Positions 26,012 to 33,788 of a stretch of DNA of 64,000 bases are shown piece by piece. The position numbers and the translations under genes are program-made. Source of the DNA: Oscillospiraceae bacterium (GTDB lineage Bacteria > Bacillota > Clostridia > Oscillospirales > Acutalibacteraceae). Position 1 is the first letter of the stretch. Each line of letters opens with the position of its first letter. The stretch lies in assembly GCA_015066625.1 (NCBI GenBank), contig SVOC01000003.1, positions 1-64,000 on the forward strand, in the 5' to 3' direction. The notes under the pieces were generated by a model that made no database searches, was not told the origin of the DNA, and saw only the letters and a list, made by a program, of their open reading frames with translations.

Positions 26012-27769
26012 TCAGTATGTCAGCTTGCTGTTGACATCGATAAGAACATTTTTATCAATTTTAAGAACCTCTCTGTCGTAGCTGTATATGCCGTTGACCT
26101 CAAATTCAACGTCGCTTACCTGAGTGTAAACCGTTGCACAAAGACCCTTTTTGATAAGTCTGTATATCTGCTTTTCGTGCAGATGTTTGTATGCAGCAGA
26201 AAGCTTTTCGCTGTTTGCGAACATTATATAGCCGAACGAACGGCTTTTGTTCCATACGTGATTATCAATGTTCCAGCTGTATCCGCCGAATTCGCTGAGA
26301 ACGAAGGGTCTGCCTCTGGTAGTGAATCTTGTGGGTGCGGTAACAGGTACGGTGTATCTGTGCATACTCTTGAAATCGGGTCCGTTCTGGTCGTGCCAGC
26401 CGCTTGCGTGGTCAACAAATCTTGATGGGTCGATTTCCTTGATTTTTGTGCCGATTTCTTTTGCGTCAAACTGACCCCAGCCTTCGTTGAAGGGTACCCA
26501 GCAGCAGATGGAAACGCTGTTGTAGAGGTTATCAATCATTGCCCAAAGCTCTTCTTTGAACTCTTCACGCCATTCGGGTTTTTCACGCTTGAAGCTCTCG
26601 TAGAGATTATCCTTTACATGAATGCTGAAAATGGGCAGTGCGCCTGCAAGCAATGTTCCGATATACTGACCGCCGCTTATCATATCCTGCCATACAAGCA
26701 TACCCAGTCTGTCGCAATGGTAATACCATCTGCGGGGCTCAGCCTTGATATGTTTTCTCAGCATATTGAAACCAAGCTTTTTCATTTCGGCAATGTCAAA
26801 AATCATAGCCTCGTCGCAAGGGGGAGTAAGCTGGCTTTCGGGCCAGTAGCCCTGATCAAGAAGACCTCTCTGGAAATAGGGTTTATTGTTGAGTGCAAGT
26901 CGGGGGATGCCGTTGCTGTCATTCATTATTGAGAATTTTCTCATTCCGAAATAGCTCTTTATCTCATCTTTTTCACCGTCGCAATCAAGAGTGACATAAA
27001 GGTCGTAAAGGAAAGGCGACTCGGGACTCCAGAGCTTTGCATTGGGAACGGGGATTTTTGCATCTGCGGAAATCTCACCGTCGTAAACAACACTGTTGCC
27101 GTCGGTGATTTTTGCATAAAGCTTGCCGCCGCAGGCACAGTTGTGATTTACTTTAACATTTATAACTCCTTCATCGATATCGGGCGTGAGCTTTATGCTT
27201 TCAATGTGGCAGTAGCTGACGGGTTCGAGCCATACGGTCTGCCATATACCCGATGTGGCGGTGTACCAGAAGCCTTTTGACTGATGAACCTGCTTGCCTC
27301 TTTGCTGATGACCCGAATCGGTGGGGTCGTAAACCTTCACAATAAGCTCATTTTCGCCGTCTTTGAGCGCATCGGTAATATCGAAGCTGAAGGGATTGTA
27401 TCCGCCTGTATGCTCACCCATGAGCACCGAGTTTACCCATACGGTGCACTGCCAGTCAACAGCATCAAAATGAAGAATTGTCCGTTTGCCGTTGAAACTG
27501 TCGTTAAGCGTAAAATATCTGCGGTACCAGAGGCGTTCTTCGGGCTTCAAGTGCTTCTGCACTCCCGAAGCGGCAGACTCGATTGCAAAGGGAACAAGAA
27601 TTTTCCCGTCAAAGCTTTCGGGCTTGTCTGCGTTTTCACTTGTGATTGCATAGTCGTATTCGCCGTTAAGGCAAATCCATTTTTCTCTTTCAAGCTGTGG
27701 CCTGGGATATTCGGAAAGGGGACAATCCTTATTGATATCCTTGAACCACCTGGTTTTAAGTTCACTCAT
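26012..27769 (-). CDS. GH2 beta-glycosidase
   Basis: A 585-residue cytoplasmic glycosidase of the GH2 clan (beta-galactosidase/beta-glucuronidase/beta-mannosidase). A jelly-roll N-terminal domain (LWYRRYFTLND, FDAVDWQCTVWVN) and an Ig-like domain precede the TIM barrel. The barrel has the acid/base Glu429 in PFNEGWGQFD and the nucleophile Glu493 in VLSEFGGYS. It lacks the long C-terminal domain of LacZ. The sugar specificity cannot be read by eye. It lies 20 bases after a lipoprotein gene and 25 bases before the WYL regulator. Confidence 0.92.
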   Translation of the reverse strand: MSELKTRWFKDINKDCPLSEYPRPQLEREKWICLNGEYDYAITSENADKPESFDGKILVPFAIESAASGVQKHLKPEERLWYRRYFTLNDSFNGKRTILHFDAVDWQCTVWVNSVLMGEHTGGYNPFSFDITDALKDGENELIVKVYDPTDSGHQQRGKQVHQSKGFWYTATSGIWQTVWLEPVSYCHIESIKLTPDIDEGVINVKVNHNCACGGKLYAKITDGNSVVYDGEISADAKIPVPNAKLWSPESPFLYDLYVTLDCDGEKDEIKSYFGMRKFSIMNDSNGIPRLALNNKPYFQRGLLDQGYWPESQLTPPCDEAMIFDIAEMKKLGFNMLRKHIKAEPRRWYYHCDRLGMLVWQDMISGGQYIGTLLAGALPIFSIHVKDNLYESFKREKPEWREEFKEELWAMIDNLYNSVSICCWVPFNEGWGQFDAKEIGTKIKEIDPSRFVDHASGWHDQNGPDFKSMHRYTVPVTAPTRFTTRGRPFVLSEFGGYSWNIDNHVWNKSRSFGYIMFANSEKLSAAYKHLHEKQIYRLIKKGLCATVYTQVSDVEFEVNGIYSYDREVLKIDKNVLIDVNSKLTY

Positions 27770-27789
27770 AATTTACTCTCCTGTGTGTA

Positions 27790-28344
27790 TTAATAAAACA
27801 TATCTTCAAGTCGGATATCGCCGTCAACCGTGACGGCTTTAACCGTAAATTTCTGCTTTAATCCGTGAACCTTCTTTACGGAAACTTCAAGCTCATATGT
27901 GCCGTCCGTAACACTGATAACCTTGATATCCGTTTCATTCCAGTCATAATCTTCGGCGTCGGATTCGGCATACTTTGTGTTGAAGTAAAGCTTACCGTCG
28001 ATTTCCGCATATCTGTCGGATTCGGAAAGAATTTTATCTGCGGCTTCTTTGGTATATGTTGCTTCGAGGGTTGTGCGGAGTTCATCGTATGTGCCGATTT
28101 CATCGGATGCAACAAGGGCATATGTGCCGTTTTCGTTGGTTACATCCTTGCCCGATTCGGTGGGAAGATGATTTTCGGCAAACACATCCTCTGCAAAAAA
28201 TCCGTTGGATTTGATAAGATATCGCAGCACCGTCATCTGACCTTCACCCACGTAGTTTACATCAAGTGCATCGGGTTTGAAAGAACATCCCGTGAGCAAA
28301 AGTGCAAGGCATATTGCCGCGGCAATTATTTTTTTCATAAGCAT
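27790..28344 (-). CDS. Lipoprotein, possibly IseA-like
   Basis: A 184-residue lipoprotein with lipobox LLTGC. The mature part shows YDELRTTLEATYTKEAADKI and KLYFNTKYAESDAEDYDW, reminiscent of the IseA/YoeB DL-endopeptidase inhibitor fold; this is a weak resemblance. Starts at 28344 or, with better spacing from GAAAGAGG, at 28338. It is the first gene of the leftward operon with GH2, the WYL regulator and the DUF3798 lipoprotein, behind a good promoter. Confidence 0.7.
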   Translation of the reverse strand: MLMKKIIAAAICLALLLTGCSFKPDALDVNYVGEGQMTVLRYLIKSNGFFAEDVFAENHLPTESGKDVTNENGTYALVASDEIGTYDELRTTLEATYTKEAADKILSESDRYAEIDGKLYFNTKYAESDAEDYDWNETDIKVISVTDGTYELEVSVKKVHGLKQKFTVKAVTVDGDIRLEDMFY

Positions 28345-28373
28345 AAATCCTCTTTCAGGTTATAATTAAGTAT

Positions 28374-28402
28374 ATTATATATAAAACATCACAAATAGTC
28401 AA
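28374..28402 (-). promoter_or_regulatory. Sigma-A type promoter of the lipoprotein-GH2 operon
   Basis: On the minus strand TTGACT (28397-28402), a 17-base spacer, TATAAT (28374-28379). Confidence 0.8.
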
Positions 28403-28444
28403 TTACTTTTCAGCAAAATGAACAATAAATTAAGATCATAAATG

Positions 28445-28477
28445 CAAAAAAGGGGAGCAGGCACAAAACCTGCTCCC
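28445..28477 (-). terminator. Terminator after the small XRE gene
   Basis: GGGAGCAGG (28453-28461) pairs with CCTGCTCCC (28469-28477); on the minus strand a T run follows (28445-28450). Confidence 0.85.
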
Positions 28478-28489
28478 TTATGCTGTTGG

Positions 28490-28723
28490 TTATCTGAAAT
28501 CAAACAATTCCTTCGGCGTTATTTCAAGCACTTCGCAAAGCTTGAAAATGACGTCAAAGGATACGCCCACTTTACCCAGTTCGATGGCACTTATATGGCT
28601 TCTGTCGATATCTGCAAGCTCTGCAAGTTGAAGCTGAGTAAGTTTCTTTCTTTTGCGGTAAAACACAACATTTAATCCGAATTTTTCATAAAGCTCTCTG
28701 TATTCTTGTTTCAACACAATCAC
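28490..28723 (-). CDS. Small XRE-family regulator
   Basis: A 77-residue Cro/C1-type DNA-binding protein: FYRKRKKLTQLQLAELADID, then RSHISAIELGKVGVSFDVIF and the usual ending ITPKELFDF. It consists of little more than the helix-turn-helix. It is transcribed divergently from the OB-fold lipoprotein gene at 28856 and has its own terminator, so it may regulate the shared intergenic region. Its target is unknown. Confidence 0.88.
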   Translation of the reverse strand: MIVLKQEYRELYEKFGLNVVFYRKRKKLTQLQLAELADIDRSHISAIELGKVGVSFDVIFKLCEVLEITPKELFDFR

Positions 28724-28797
28724 CCTGAATTATTATTTACCTATATTTTATGGTGATTTACACAAACATTAAACCTTGTGATAATCGCATAACGCTA

Positions 28798-28826
28798 TTG
28801 ACACAAGTCAAAAGTTGATTTATAAT
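28798..28826 (+). promoter_or_regulatory. Sigma-A type promoter of the OB-fold lipoprotein gene
   Basis: TTGACA (28798-28803), a 17-base spacer, TATAAT (28821-28826). Confidence 0.85.
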
Positions 28827-28855
28827 AGCTATTAAAAGAGAAAGGCGGTATAAAT

Positions 28856-29521
28856 ATGAATTACAAAAGAAATCAAATCAAAAGAATTTTATCACTGCTT
28901 CTGGTGGTGGCGATGTGCCTCGGCTTGTGTGCTTGCGGTGACAAAACACCTACGAAAGAAGAATTGCTGGCAGTTGCAGAGGAATTCAGCGCAAATGATA
29001 TTCAGAACGACTCCATACAGAATATCGTGAGTGCCAAGCAGAAGTATTGCAACAAAACCCTTTTGCTTTCCGGTACTGTAAGAAGTATTCAGGAAGATTA
29101 TATTGAATTATCCGCATCATACGGTTCAAACTATATGATTGATGTATATCTCTCCCTTGACGAACTGGTACTGTTAGAGCAGGGACAAATAATTACTGTT
29201 GTCGGTACAACTACGGACGAAATTATTGATGATTCTGAAAGTGTTGCAGAATACACTTTCGATTACAGCCACTACCAAATGCCCGTTGCATATCTTGTGA
29301 AAGACAAGGTCGAAAGAACCGGTATACTCAAAGGGCCGAATCACAGTTATAAACCGGCCTATAACATAAAAATCGGAGAAAGTATTGTATTAAACCTGAT
29401 ATATTTTGCAGAAGGTGTTGATACAAGCGCACTTAAAAACGGGCAGGAAATTACATTCTCGGCAAAGGCAATCAGCAAAAACGATGTTTGGCATTATTAC
29501 GATGCAGAAATAATAGAGTAA
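28856..29521 (+). CDS. OB-fold (tRNA_anti-like) lipoprotein
   Basis: A 221-residue lipoprotein with signal and lipobox LCAC. It appears to have two OB-fold-like segments. The first is KYCNKTLLLSGTVRSIQEDY with YLSLDELVLLEQGQIITVVG, as in secreted tRNA_anti-like domains of unknown role; the second runs from about residue 160 (TGILKGPNHSYKPAYNI). Such proteins are extracytoplasmic and their ligands are unknown. It has its own promoter and terminator. It lies immediately left of the integrated element. Confidence 0.75.
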   Translation: MNYKRNQIKRILSLLLVVAMCLGLCACGDKTPTKEELLAVAEEFSANDIQNDSIQNIVSAKQKYCNKTLLLSGTVRSIQEDYIELSASYGSNYMIDVYLSLDELVLLEQGQIITVVGTTTDEIIDDSESVAEYTFDYSHYQMPVAYLVKDKVERTGILKGPNHSYKPAYNIKIGESIVLNLIYFAEGVDTSALKNGQEITFSAKAISKNDVWHYYDAEIIE

Positions 29522-29530
29522 ACATCAAAA

Positions 29531-29560
29531 AAGGAGCAGGTTTCAGCCTGCTCCTTTCGT
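29531..29560. terminator. Bidirectional terminator, originally that of rubrerythrin
   Basis: AAGGAGCAGG (29531-29540) pairs with CCTGCTCCTT (29547-29556). The plus side ends in TTTCGTTTG. The minus side runs into TTTTTT, so it would have terminated the rubrerythrin gene before the element inserted. Confidence 0.8.
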
Positions 29561-29577
29561 TTGTTTATAGAGTTTTA

Positions 29578-29648
29578 TTAACCGAAATATCTTGCAAGAA
29601 GACCTGCAAATGCCTTGCCGTGTCTTGCTTCATCTCTTGCCATTTCAT
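29578..29648 (-). pseudogene. Displaced 3' end of the reverse rubrerythrin gene
   Basis: On the minus strand this reads [16 protein letters not shown], then LARYFG and stop. The intact rubrerythrin at 34532 ends identically except for one residue (Q for A). At the DNA level the two stretches share a 20-base identity (29612-29631 with 34566-34585) but differ at scattered third positions. It is the original 3' end, cut off from the rest of the gene by the 5-kb element. Confidence 0.9.
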
Positions 29649-29786
29649 AAGTCACTTCGCTTCGCTCGTGACTTCAAAGCGGTGTTGTGACAAGCATTTT
29701 CGGGTTTTGGGTGTTTCCACTTTCCACTTACATAATAGCATAGGATTATGAAAAAGTCCACTACATTAACAGGAGGACTATTCAAA

Positions 29787-31001
29787 ATGGCAGAAACAGA
29801 ATTCACAGGTGTATTTCAGTTGGATAATGGTTGTTGGGGGTATCGTTACACAGTTACCTACAACGGCAAAAAGAAAGATGTTAAAAAGCAAAAAGACGAA
29901 TTTGGAAAACCTTTCAAAACAGCAAAAGCGGCGTTCCGTGCGCGTGATAAAGCTATGTTGCGAGAAAAAATGAACCGCATTAGAAAACCCGAAGCCAAGA
30001 GAATGACATTTGCAGAAGTGTATCAAGAGTATTGCGAAATGGGGCGTTGCAGTAAAGCCTACTCTACAATACGAAAACAAGACAGTTTATGGAACAATCA
30101 TTTAAAAGACAAATTCGGCGCGCGCTTCGTTGATGATATTTCCGTTGCAGAGGTAAACGATTATCTTGCATATCTTTATTACACCGAGGGACGAGCTTAT
30201 AAATATGTGGAGAGCTTTTTGAAAATGTTTTATCTTGTTTTCGGTCAAGCATATTCCCGCGATTATTTAGGCGTGGACGAATACAACAAACTTTGTGTTA
30301 ATAAAGAAGTGCGTATTTCAATGCCGAAAATGAAGATTGATGAAGATACCGACATTGTAGCATTCAGCCGCGAGGAAACAGACCGCCTTGACGCATATTT
30401 TAAAGACTCAAACGCCGAAACCGCTTATCTCTTGGGAAAATGTTGCGGCTTGCGTATCAATGAATGCTACGGCTTGAAATGGTCGAACATAGACATTGAA
30501 AACGGTGCAATAACCATTGACCGACAAATGCAGTATCAGGACGGATTGATAAAACTTGTACCGCTCAAAACGCGCAACGCACGCAGAGTTGTATATATGA
30601 GCCAAAAGCTGAAAGATTATTTCATCAGATTAGAGGCAGAAACAAAGGCTCACGCGGTAGACTTGAAAGCGCAGAGGGCGCAGAACTGCACTTATATTTA
30701 TGATGTGGACGGCAACAAGATTTCATCGCTCGAGCTTGTAAACAGTTTACCGAACGGAAAAATACAAACAGTAAACTCAATGAAATATCACAGCCGAACA
30801 ATTAAGACCGCCTTGAAAATAGACTTTAAGTTTCATTATTTGCGGCATACATACGGAACACGGCTTGCGGAGCTTAACACACCGACACACATTCTTTGTA
30901 ATCAAATGGGACACGCGAGCGGCAAGGTCACGGAGCGTTATTATCTTGCAGTTTCACAAACAGGCATTGATATTCTTGTAAAAAATCTGAATGGCGTGTA
31001 A
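29787..31001 (+). CDS. Tyrosine recombinase (integrase) of the rubrerythrin-site element
   Basis: About 404 residues from ATG 29787, which is well placed after AACAGGAGG; the frame is open back to 29748. It has an N-terminal AP2-like DNA-binding part (FTGVFQLDNGCWGYRYTVTY), a SAM-like core-binding domain (MTFAEVYQEYCEMGRCSKAY), and a catalytic domain. The latter has Arg223 in CCGLRINECYG, His350/Arg353 in FHYLRHTYGTR, His376 in GHASGK and the nucleophile among Tyr385/Tyr386. It is Tn916-type in layout. It would integrate and excise the element at the rubrerythrin 3' end. A terminator follows. Confidence 0.94.
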   Translation: MAETEFTGVFQLDNGCWGYRYTVTYNGKKKDVKKQKDEFGKPFKTAKAAFRARDKAMLREKMNRIRKPEAKRMTFAEVYQEYCEMGRCSKAYSTIRKQDSLWNNHLKDKFGARFVDDISVAEVNDYLAYLYYTEGRAYKYVESFLKMFYLVFGQAYSRDYLGVDEYNKLCVNKEVRISMPKMKIDEDTDIVAFSREETDRLDAYFKDSNAETAYLLGKCCGLRINECYGLKWSNIDIENGAITIDRQMQYQDGLIKLVPLKTRNARRVVYMSQKLKDYFIRLEAETKAHAVDLKAQRAQNCTYIYDVDGNKISSLELVNSLPNGKIQTVNSMKYHSRTIKTALKIDFKFHYLRHTYGTRLAELNTPTHILCNQMGHASGKVTERYYLAVSQTGIDILVKNLNGV

Positions 31002-31062
31002 TGATAAAATAACGGTGAATTACGGTTGAATACGGCACGCGTCGGCGCGGTGTATGTATAAC

Positions 31063-31104
31063 AATAGAGCGGGAGGCGCAAAGGCTTCCCGCTCTATTTA
31101 TGTG
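31063..31104. terminator. Bidirectional terminator between integrase and leftward unit
   Basis: AATAGAGCGGGA (31063-31074) pairs with TCCCGCTCTATT (31087-31098). Confidence 0.8.
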
Positions 31105-31111
31105 TATGCAG

Positions 31112-31300
31112 TTAAAATATAAACGCTCCCGCTTTTATTTCTTGCGTCGGTGTTGTGTAATCGCATTGGAGGTCATAGCGTAAATAATTACGCATATTAT
31201 CCAAAAGCAACAAGATTTCTTTGTATGCTTCTCGGTCTTTATCCTCCGTCATATTCTCCCATACTGCTAATAAACAATTAAGCATTTCTTTTTCGGTCAT
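31112..31300 (-). CDS. Small acidic protein of the element
   Basis: A 62-residue protein: helical N-terminal part (EKEMLNCLLAVWENMTEDKD, then REAYKEILLLLDNM) and a short tail. It starts after AGGAGAGCTT and lies 9 bases behind the initiator-like gene, so it is last in the leftward unit. I do not recognise it. Confidence 0.6.
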   Translation of the reverse strand: MTEKEMLNCLLAVWENMTEDKDREAYKEILLLLDNMRNYLRYDLQCDYTTPTQEIKAGAFIF

Positions 31301-31309
31301 AAGCTCTCC

Positions 31310-31819
31310 TTAAAAATTAAATCTATCTAATGGCGTGGGAGAAACTTGTTTCTCCCCGCCGCAATTATTTATGATATATGTATTATCTATATTTATTTCT
31401 CTATCCTCTGCCGCTTTATTCTTTACGGCTTGCGGTGCAATATAATCGTCTGCCGTAAAGTCATAGCCGTCAACCGTATTGTTTACCGTTGTATGCGTGA
31501 CGCGTTGCGGTGTTTCATAGAAATCAAAAGTGTTGCTCTCTCCGCGCTGAATAAGATAACCTTTATCTATGAGCTTAACAAATTGGTCGCGGTATGTTGA
31601 CGGCGGCATTCCAACCGCTTGCCGTATGGCGGCGGGGGAAAGCGCGAGCATAAAGCCGTCGGCATTGGACGCAAGGTATAGGTACAGCATAAGAGCGTGC
31701 GCCCCGAGGTCGCGCGCCGCGGCTTGCCAATTATTGTTTTTTATTCCGAGGAAGTCAGCCGAGGCGCGTTCGCGGTTTATCTTAATATTCCTCTAATTTG
31801 GATATGTTACATTAGGCAT
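31310..31819 (-). pseudogene. Replication-initiator/regulator-like gene with amber codon 9
   Basis: From ATG 31819, which has AAAGGAG upstream, the frame reads MPNVTYPN, then TAG at 31793-31795. It continues unbroken for 160 more codons: RNIKINRERASADFLGIKNN and on through ALMLYLYLASNADGFMLALS, PPSTYRDQFVKLIDKGYLI and TFDFYETPQRV. The pattern fits winged-helix proteins common in small clostridial elements that act in replication or its control. The residues around the stop look like continuous protein, so I read TAG as a nonsense change of a Lys/Gln-type codon. Initiation at a non-ATG codon after the stop, or at ATG 31690 (126 residues), is possible but would lose conserved sequence or need a rare start. 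Confidence 0.72.
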
Positions 31820-31845
31820 ATCTTTTCTCCTTTTTCTCTTGTTTT

Positions 31846-31992
31846 TTATTTACCTAAATCATTTAAGCGCTTGTTTATTTCATCAATTGCCGCAATGATT
31901 TCAGAAGCGTCAACCTTTATATTTAAACGCTGAATAACTCTGTCAGCGATTGCGTCAATTTCTTTGTCAGATAGGAGCTTATCTTTTATCAT
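31846..31992 (-). CDS. 48-residue helical protein of the element
   Basis: ATG 31992 to TAA 31846. The protein begins MIKDKLLSDKEIDAIADRVI and has a heptad-like second half ending KRLNDLGK. AAAAGG lies just before the start, at short spacing. It lies between the 21-residue peptide and the initiator-like gene, all leftward. Codon use looks coding. Unknown function, possibly a small regulator of the adjacent gene. Confidence 0.55.
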   Translation of the reverse strand: MIKDKLLSDKEIDAIADRVIQRLNIKVDASEIIAAIDEINKRLNDLGK

Positions 31993-32010
31993 ATCCTTTT
32001 GGAACTGATA

Positions 32011-32076
32011 CTATAACATAATATCTCCTGTTTTGGTTGCGGCTTCAAGCCAACGGTCGAACATTGATTTTTCCAT
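32011..32076 (-). CDS. 21-residue peptide at the head of the leftward unit
   Basis: ATG 32076 to TAG 32011, reading MEKSMFDRWLEAATKTGDIM plus one Leu. It follows a strong AAAAGGAGGG site (32081-32090), which is the main support. It may be a leader peptide or a small functional protein of the element. Confidence 0.45.
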   Translation of the reverse strand: MEKSMFDRWLEAATKTGDIML

Positions 32077-32090
32077 AGTTTATCCCTCCT

Positions 32091-32572
32091 TTTTTATGAG
32101 TTTTTTCTATAAGTAAATCTCTTTTTCTTACATTTATATTATACAAAAAATTTTTTGTAAAATCAAAGAAACACGCCTGACGGCGAGCTTGAAATATCAT
32201 ATATACGGGGCGGGGTATATTTTGGGAGAAATAAAAATTGTTCTATTACTTTTGGATATGTGTGGCACGCTCGGCGTTCAAGTGTGATTTTGTTTTGACC
32301 GTCACCGTTTTCGTCTGTTTCTCTTGGTTTTTTGTTTATTTTGATAAAATGTGCTGAAAAGCAATCGAAAACGAACAAAAACAGATGAAAACAATGCAAA
32401 ACTGCCTGAATCTAATCGTTTTTCCTTAAATTTGTTTGTTTTAAAAAGATTTGAAAATATTTCGACTATTTTCGTGTAAATACTTGACAATATATATATA
32501 TATATAATGGTTGTACGAATTTTGTCTGAATATGACAGTTTCGTGCATTTTTTATTTTGGAGGTAGATAATT
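32091..32572. other. Gene-free divergent region with an inverted repeat; possible replication origin
   Basis: This 480-base AT-rich stretch separates the leftward and rightward units of the element. GTTTTCGTCTGTTT (32307-32320) and AAACAGATGAAAAC (32379-32392) form a 13-of-14 inverted repeat. A (TA)n run lies at 32491-32506. The long frames reading through it on the minus strand have no ribosome site and low-complexity composition. Divergent promoters are expected here; an origin is a guess from the initiator-like gene next door. Confidence 0.4.
32484..32508 (+). promoter_or_regulatory. Promoter-like site with TA-repeat spacer
   Basis: TTGACA (32484-32489) and TATAAT (32503-32508) are separated by only 13 bases made mostly of TA repeats. 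Four more bases would give a standard 17-base spacer, so repeat-length change could alter activity. Confidence 0.45.
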
Positions 32573-32806
32573 ATGAGAATTATCATCGACACTGACAAAG
32601 GGATTTTTATTGTTCCCAACACATTTAGAAAAACTTTAAAAAAGCAAAACGACATTCTGAAAAAAGCAGGCGTTGGCGAAGACAAAATGATAACTGAACG
32701 TAAGTTTATCGAAGATGCAATTAAAGAAGCATTTACACGTCCTATTTTGTCAACAGAACAAGCAAAAGATTGGAATCCCGATTTAGAAAATCAGGTGGCT
32801 AAATAA
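32573..32806 (+). CDS. Small protein of the element's rightward unit
   Basis: A 77-residue protein, basic-acidic mixed, starting MRIIIDTDKGIFIVPNTF after TTGGAGGTAG. It has a long charged helix in the middle (KTLKKQNDILKKAGVGEDKM). The stop overlaps the start of the next gene by one base, so the two are translated together. Family not recognised. Confidence 0.65.
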   Translation: MRIIIDTDKGIFIVPNTFRKTLKKQNDILKKAGVGEDKMITERKFIEDAIKEAFTRPILSTEQAKDWNPDLENQVAK

Positions 32807-32997
32807 TGGGTGCGCCTCGTGTGACACCCGAAGAAATCGTTAAAATGCTCCGCTTGTATGCTCGGCTCGGTAATTATGCCGAGGTCGGCAGACAAATGGG
32901 AAGAAGCGGTTCAACGGTTGCAAAATATGTGCAGATGAAAGGCGTGCCGCAAAGTATAAGAATAGCGGTACAGAATTTATCACAACAAAATCAATAA
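32806..32997 (+). CDS. Small helix-turn-helix protein
   Basis: A 63-residue protein consisting mainly of a helix-turn-helix: TPEEIVKMLRLYARLGNYAE, then VGRQMGRSGSTVAKYV. The pattern resembles the Hin/transposase-type DNA-binding helix pair. It shares the TAATG overlap with the preceding gene and may regulate the element or be a DNA-binding accessory factor. Confidence 0.7.
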   Translation: MGAPRVTPEEIVKMLRLYARLGNYAEVGRQMGRSGSTVAKYVQMKGVPQSIRIAVQNLSQQNQ

Positions 32998-33013
32998 TAA
33001 CGAGGTAATGATA

Positions 33014-33541
33014 ATGAAAAAAATTATTGCAGTATTTTTAGCTGTTGTTATGTGTTTGTCTTTTGTTGCTTGTGATGGCGGAGATAAAAATTTGTATGCA
33101 ATTGGTGATATGGTTTCTACTGATTGTGCACAGTTGACATTAGAGTCTTTTGAAATTGTTAATGAATACGGTTCTCTCGTGAATGTGGATGGCAAAATTT
33201 TTGCAGTTCTCACTTTTTCAGTAAAGAATATAGGAAAAAACGAATTAGGTTATATCAAAACAATAAACGAAAACACCCATTCATTATTATTCTCATCAAT
33301 GCCTTGTATTGATTATAATGACGGCTATTTATTTTCCTATGATGATAAGTTAGGTAATCTTGATTTCTGTTCAACTCACTTGACTTTAAGCGATTTAACG
33401 CCTTTGAGCGATGGCATAACAGTAGAAGTTGTAATTTTAGTTCCGCCTGAAGTCAAAGCAAATGAAGACAATCCTTTGCTGGTTAAAATGGCAGTACCTA
33501 AAACTAACGGTACAAAAGTATTTACTTATAAGATTCGCTAA
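33014..33541 (+). CDS. Element-borne lipoprotein, DUF4352-like
   Basis: About 175 residues with the signal MKKIIAVFLAVVMCLSF and lipobox FVAC. The mature part has a beta-sandwich pattern (TLESFEIVNEY, FAVLTFSVKNIGKNE, TVEVVILVPPEVKA) like the Ig-fold DUF4352 lipoproteins of Firmicutes. ATG 33014 is better spaced from GAGG than ATG 33008. As cargo of a small integrative element, a surface lipoprotein could affect exclusion, phage adsorption or host interaction; none of this is shown by the sequence. Confidence 0.72.
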   Translation: MKKIIAVFLAVVMCLSFVACDGGDKNLYAIGDMVSTDCAQLTLESFEIVNEYGSLVNVDGKIFAVLTFSVKNIGKNELGYIKTINENTHSLLFSSMPCIDYNDGYLFSYDDKLGNLDFCSTHLTLSDLTPLSDGITVEVVILVPPEVKANEDNPLLVKMAVPKTNGTKVFTYKIR

Positions 33542-33590
33542 AGATGAAATAGTAAAAAGCGATTGCTTGGTCTGTAATTGAAACATAACG

Positions 33591-33620
33591 GCGCGGGGCA
33601 CAAGCTCCGCGCTATATTTT
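33591..33620 (+). terminator. Terminator after the element lipoprotein
   Basis: GCGCGGGGC (33591-33599) pairs with GCTCCGCGC (33604-33612), followed by TATATTTTT. Confidence 0.8.
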
Positions 33621-33650
33621 TACATATTCGAGAGTTTGCAAAAGTACACT

Positions 33651-33692
33651 TTTACAAACATACAAAAACTTTACAAAAAATCTGTTTGTAAA
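33651..33692. repeat. Inverted repeat upstream of the resolvase promoter
   Basis: Perfect 10-base arms TTTACAAACA (33651-33660) and TGTTTGTAAA (33683-33692). Related TTACAAA and TTTACGAAC words occur around it, up to the promoter. It may be a resolvase (res) site or an operator. Confidence 0.6.
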
Positions 33693-33729
33693 ATATAAAA
33701 ATTCTTTTGTGAATATATTCGCAAATGTA

Positions 33730-33758
33730 TTGACATTTACGAACACTTATGCTATAAT
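33730..33758 (+). promoter_or_regulatory. Sigma-A type promoter of the resolvase gene
   Basis: TTGACA (33730-33735), a 17-base spacer, TATAAT (33753-33758). Confidence 0.88.
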
Positions 33759-33788
33759 ACGAACATAGACATAAGGGAGGGCGCGAAT

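Noticed and set aside
29488..29751. 87-codon plus-strand frame after the OB-fold lipoprotein
   Set aside because: It reads through a terminator and antisense to the displaced rubrerythrin 3' end.
32163..32685. Two overlapping minus-strand frames (78 and 127 codons)
   Set aside because: Low-complexity Phe/Lys-rich products, no ribosome sites, and one overlaps the start of the gene at 32573.
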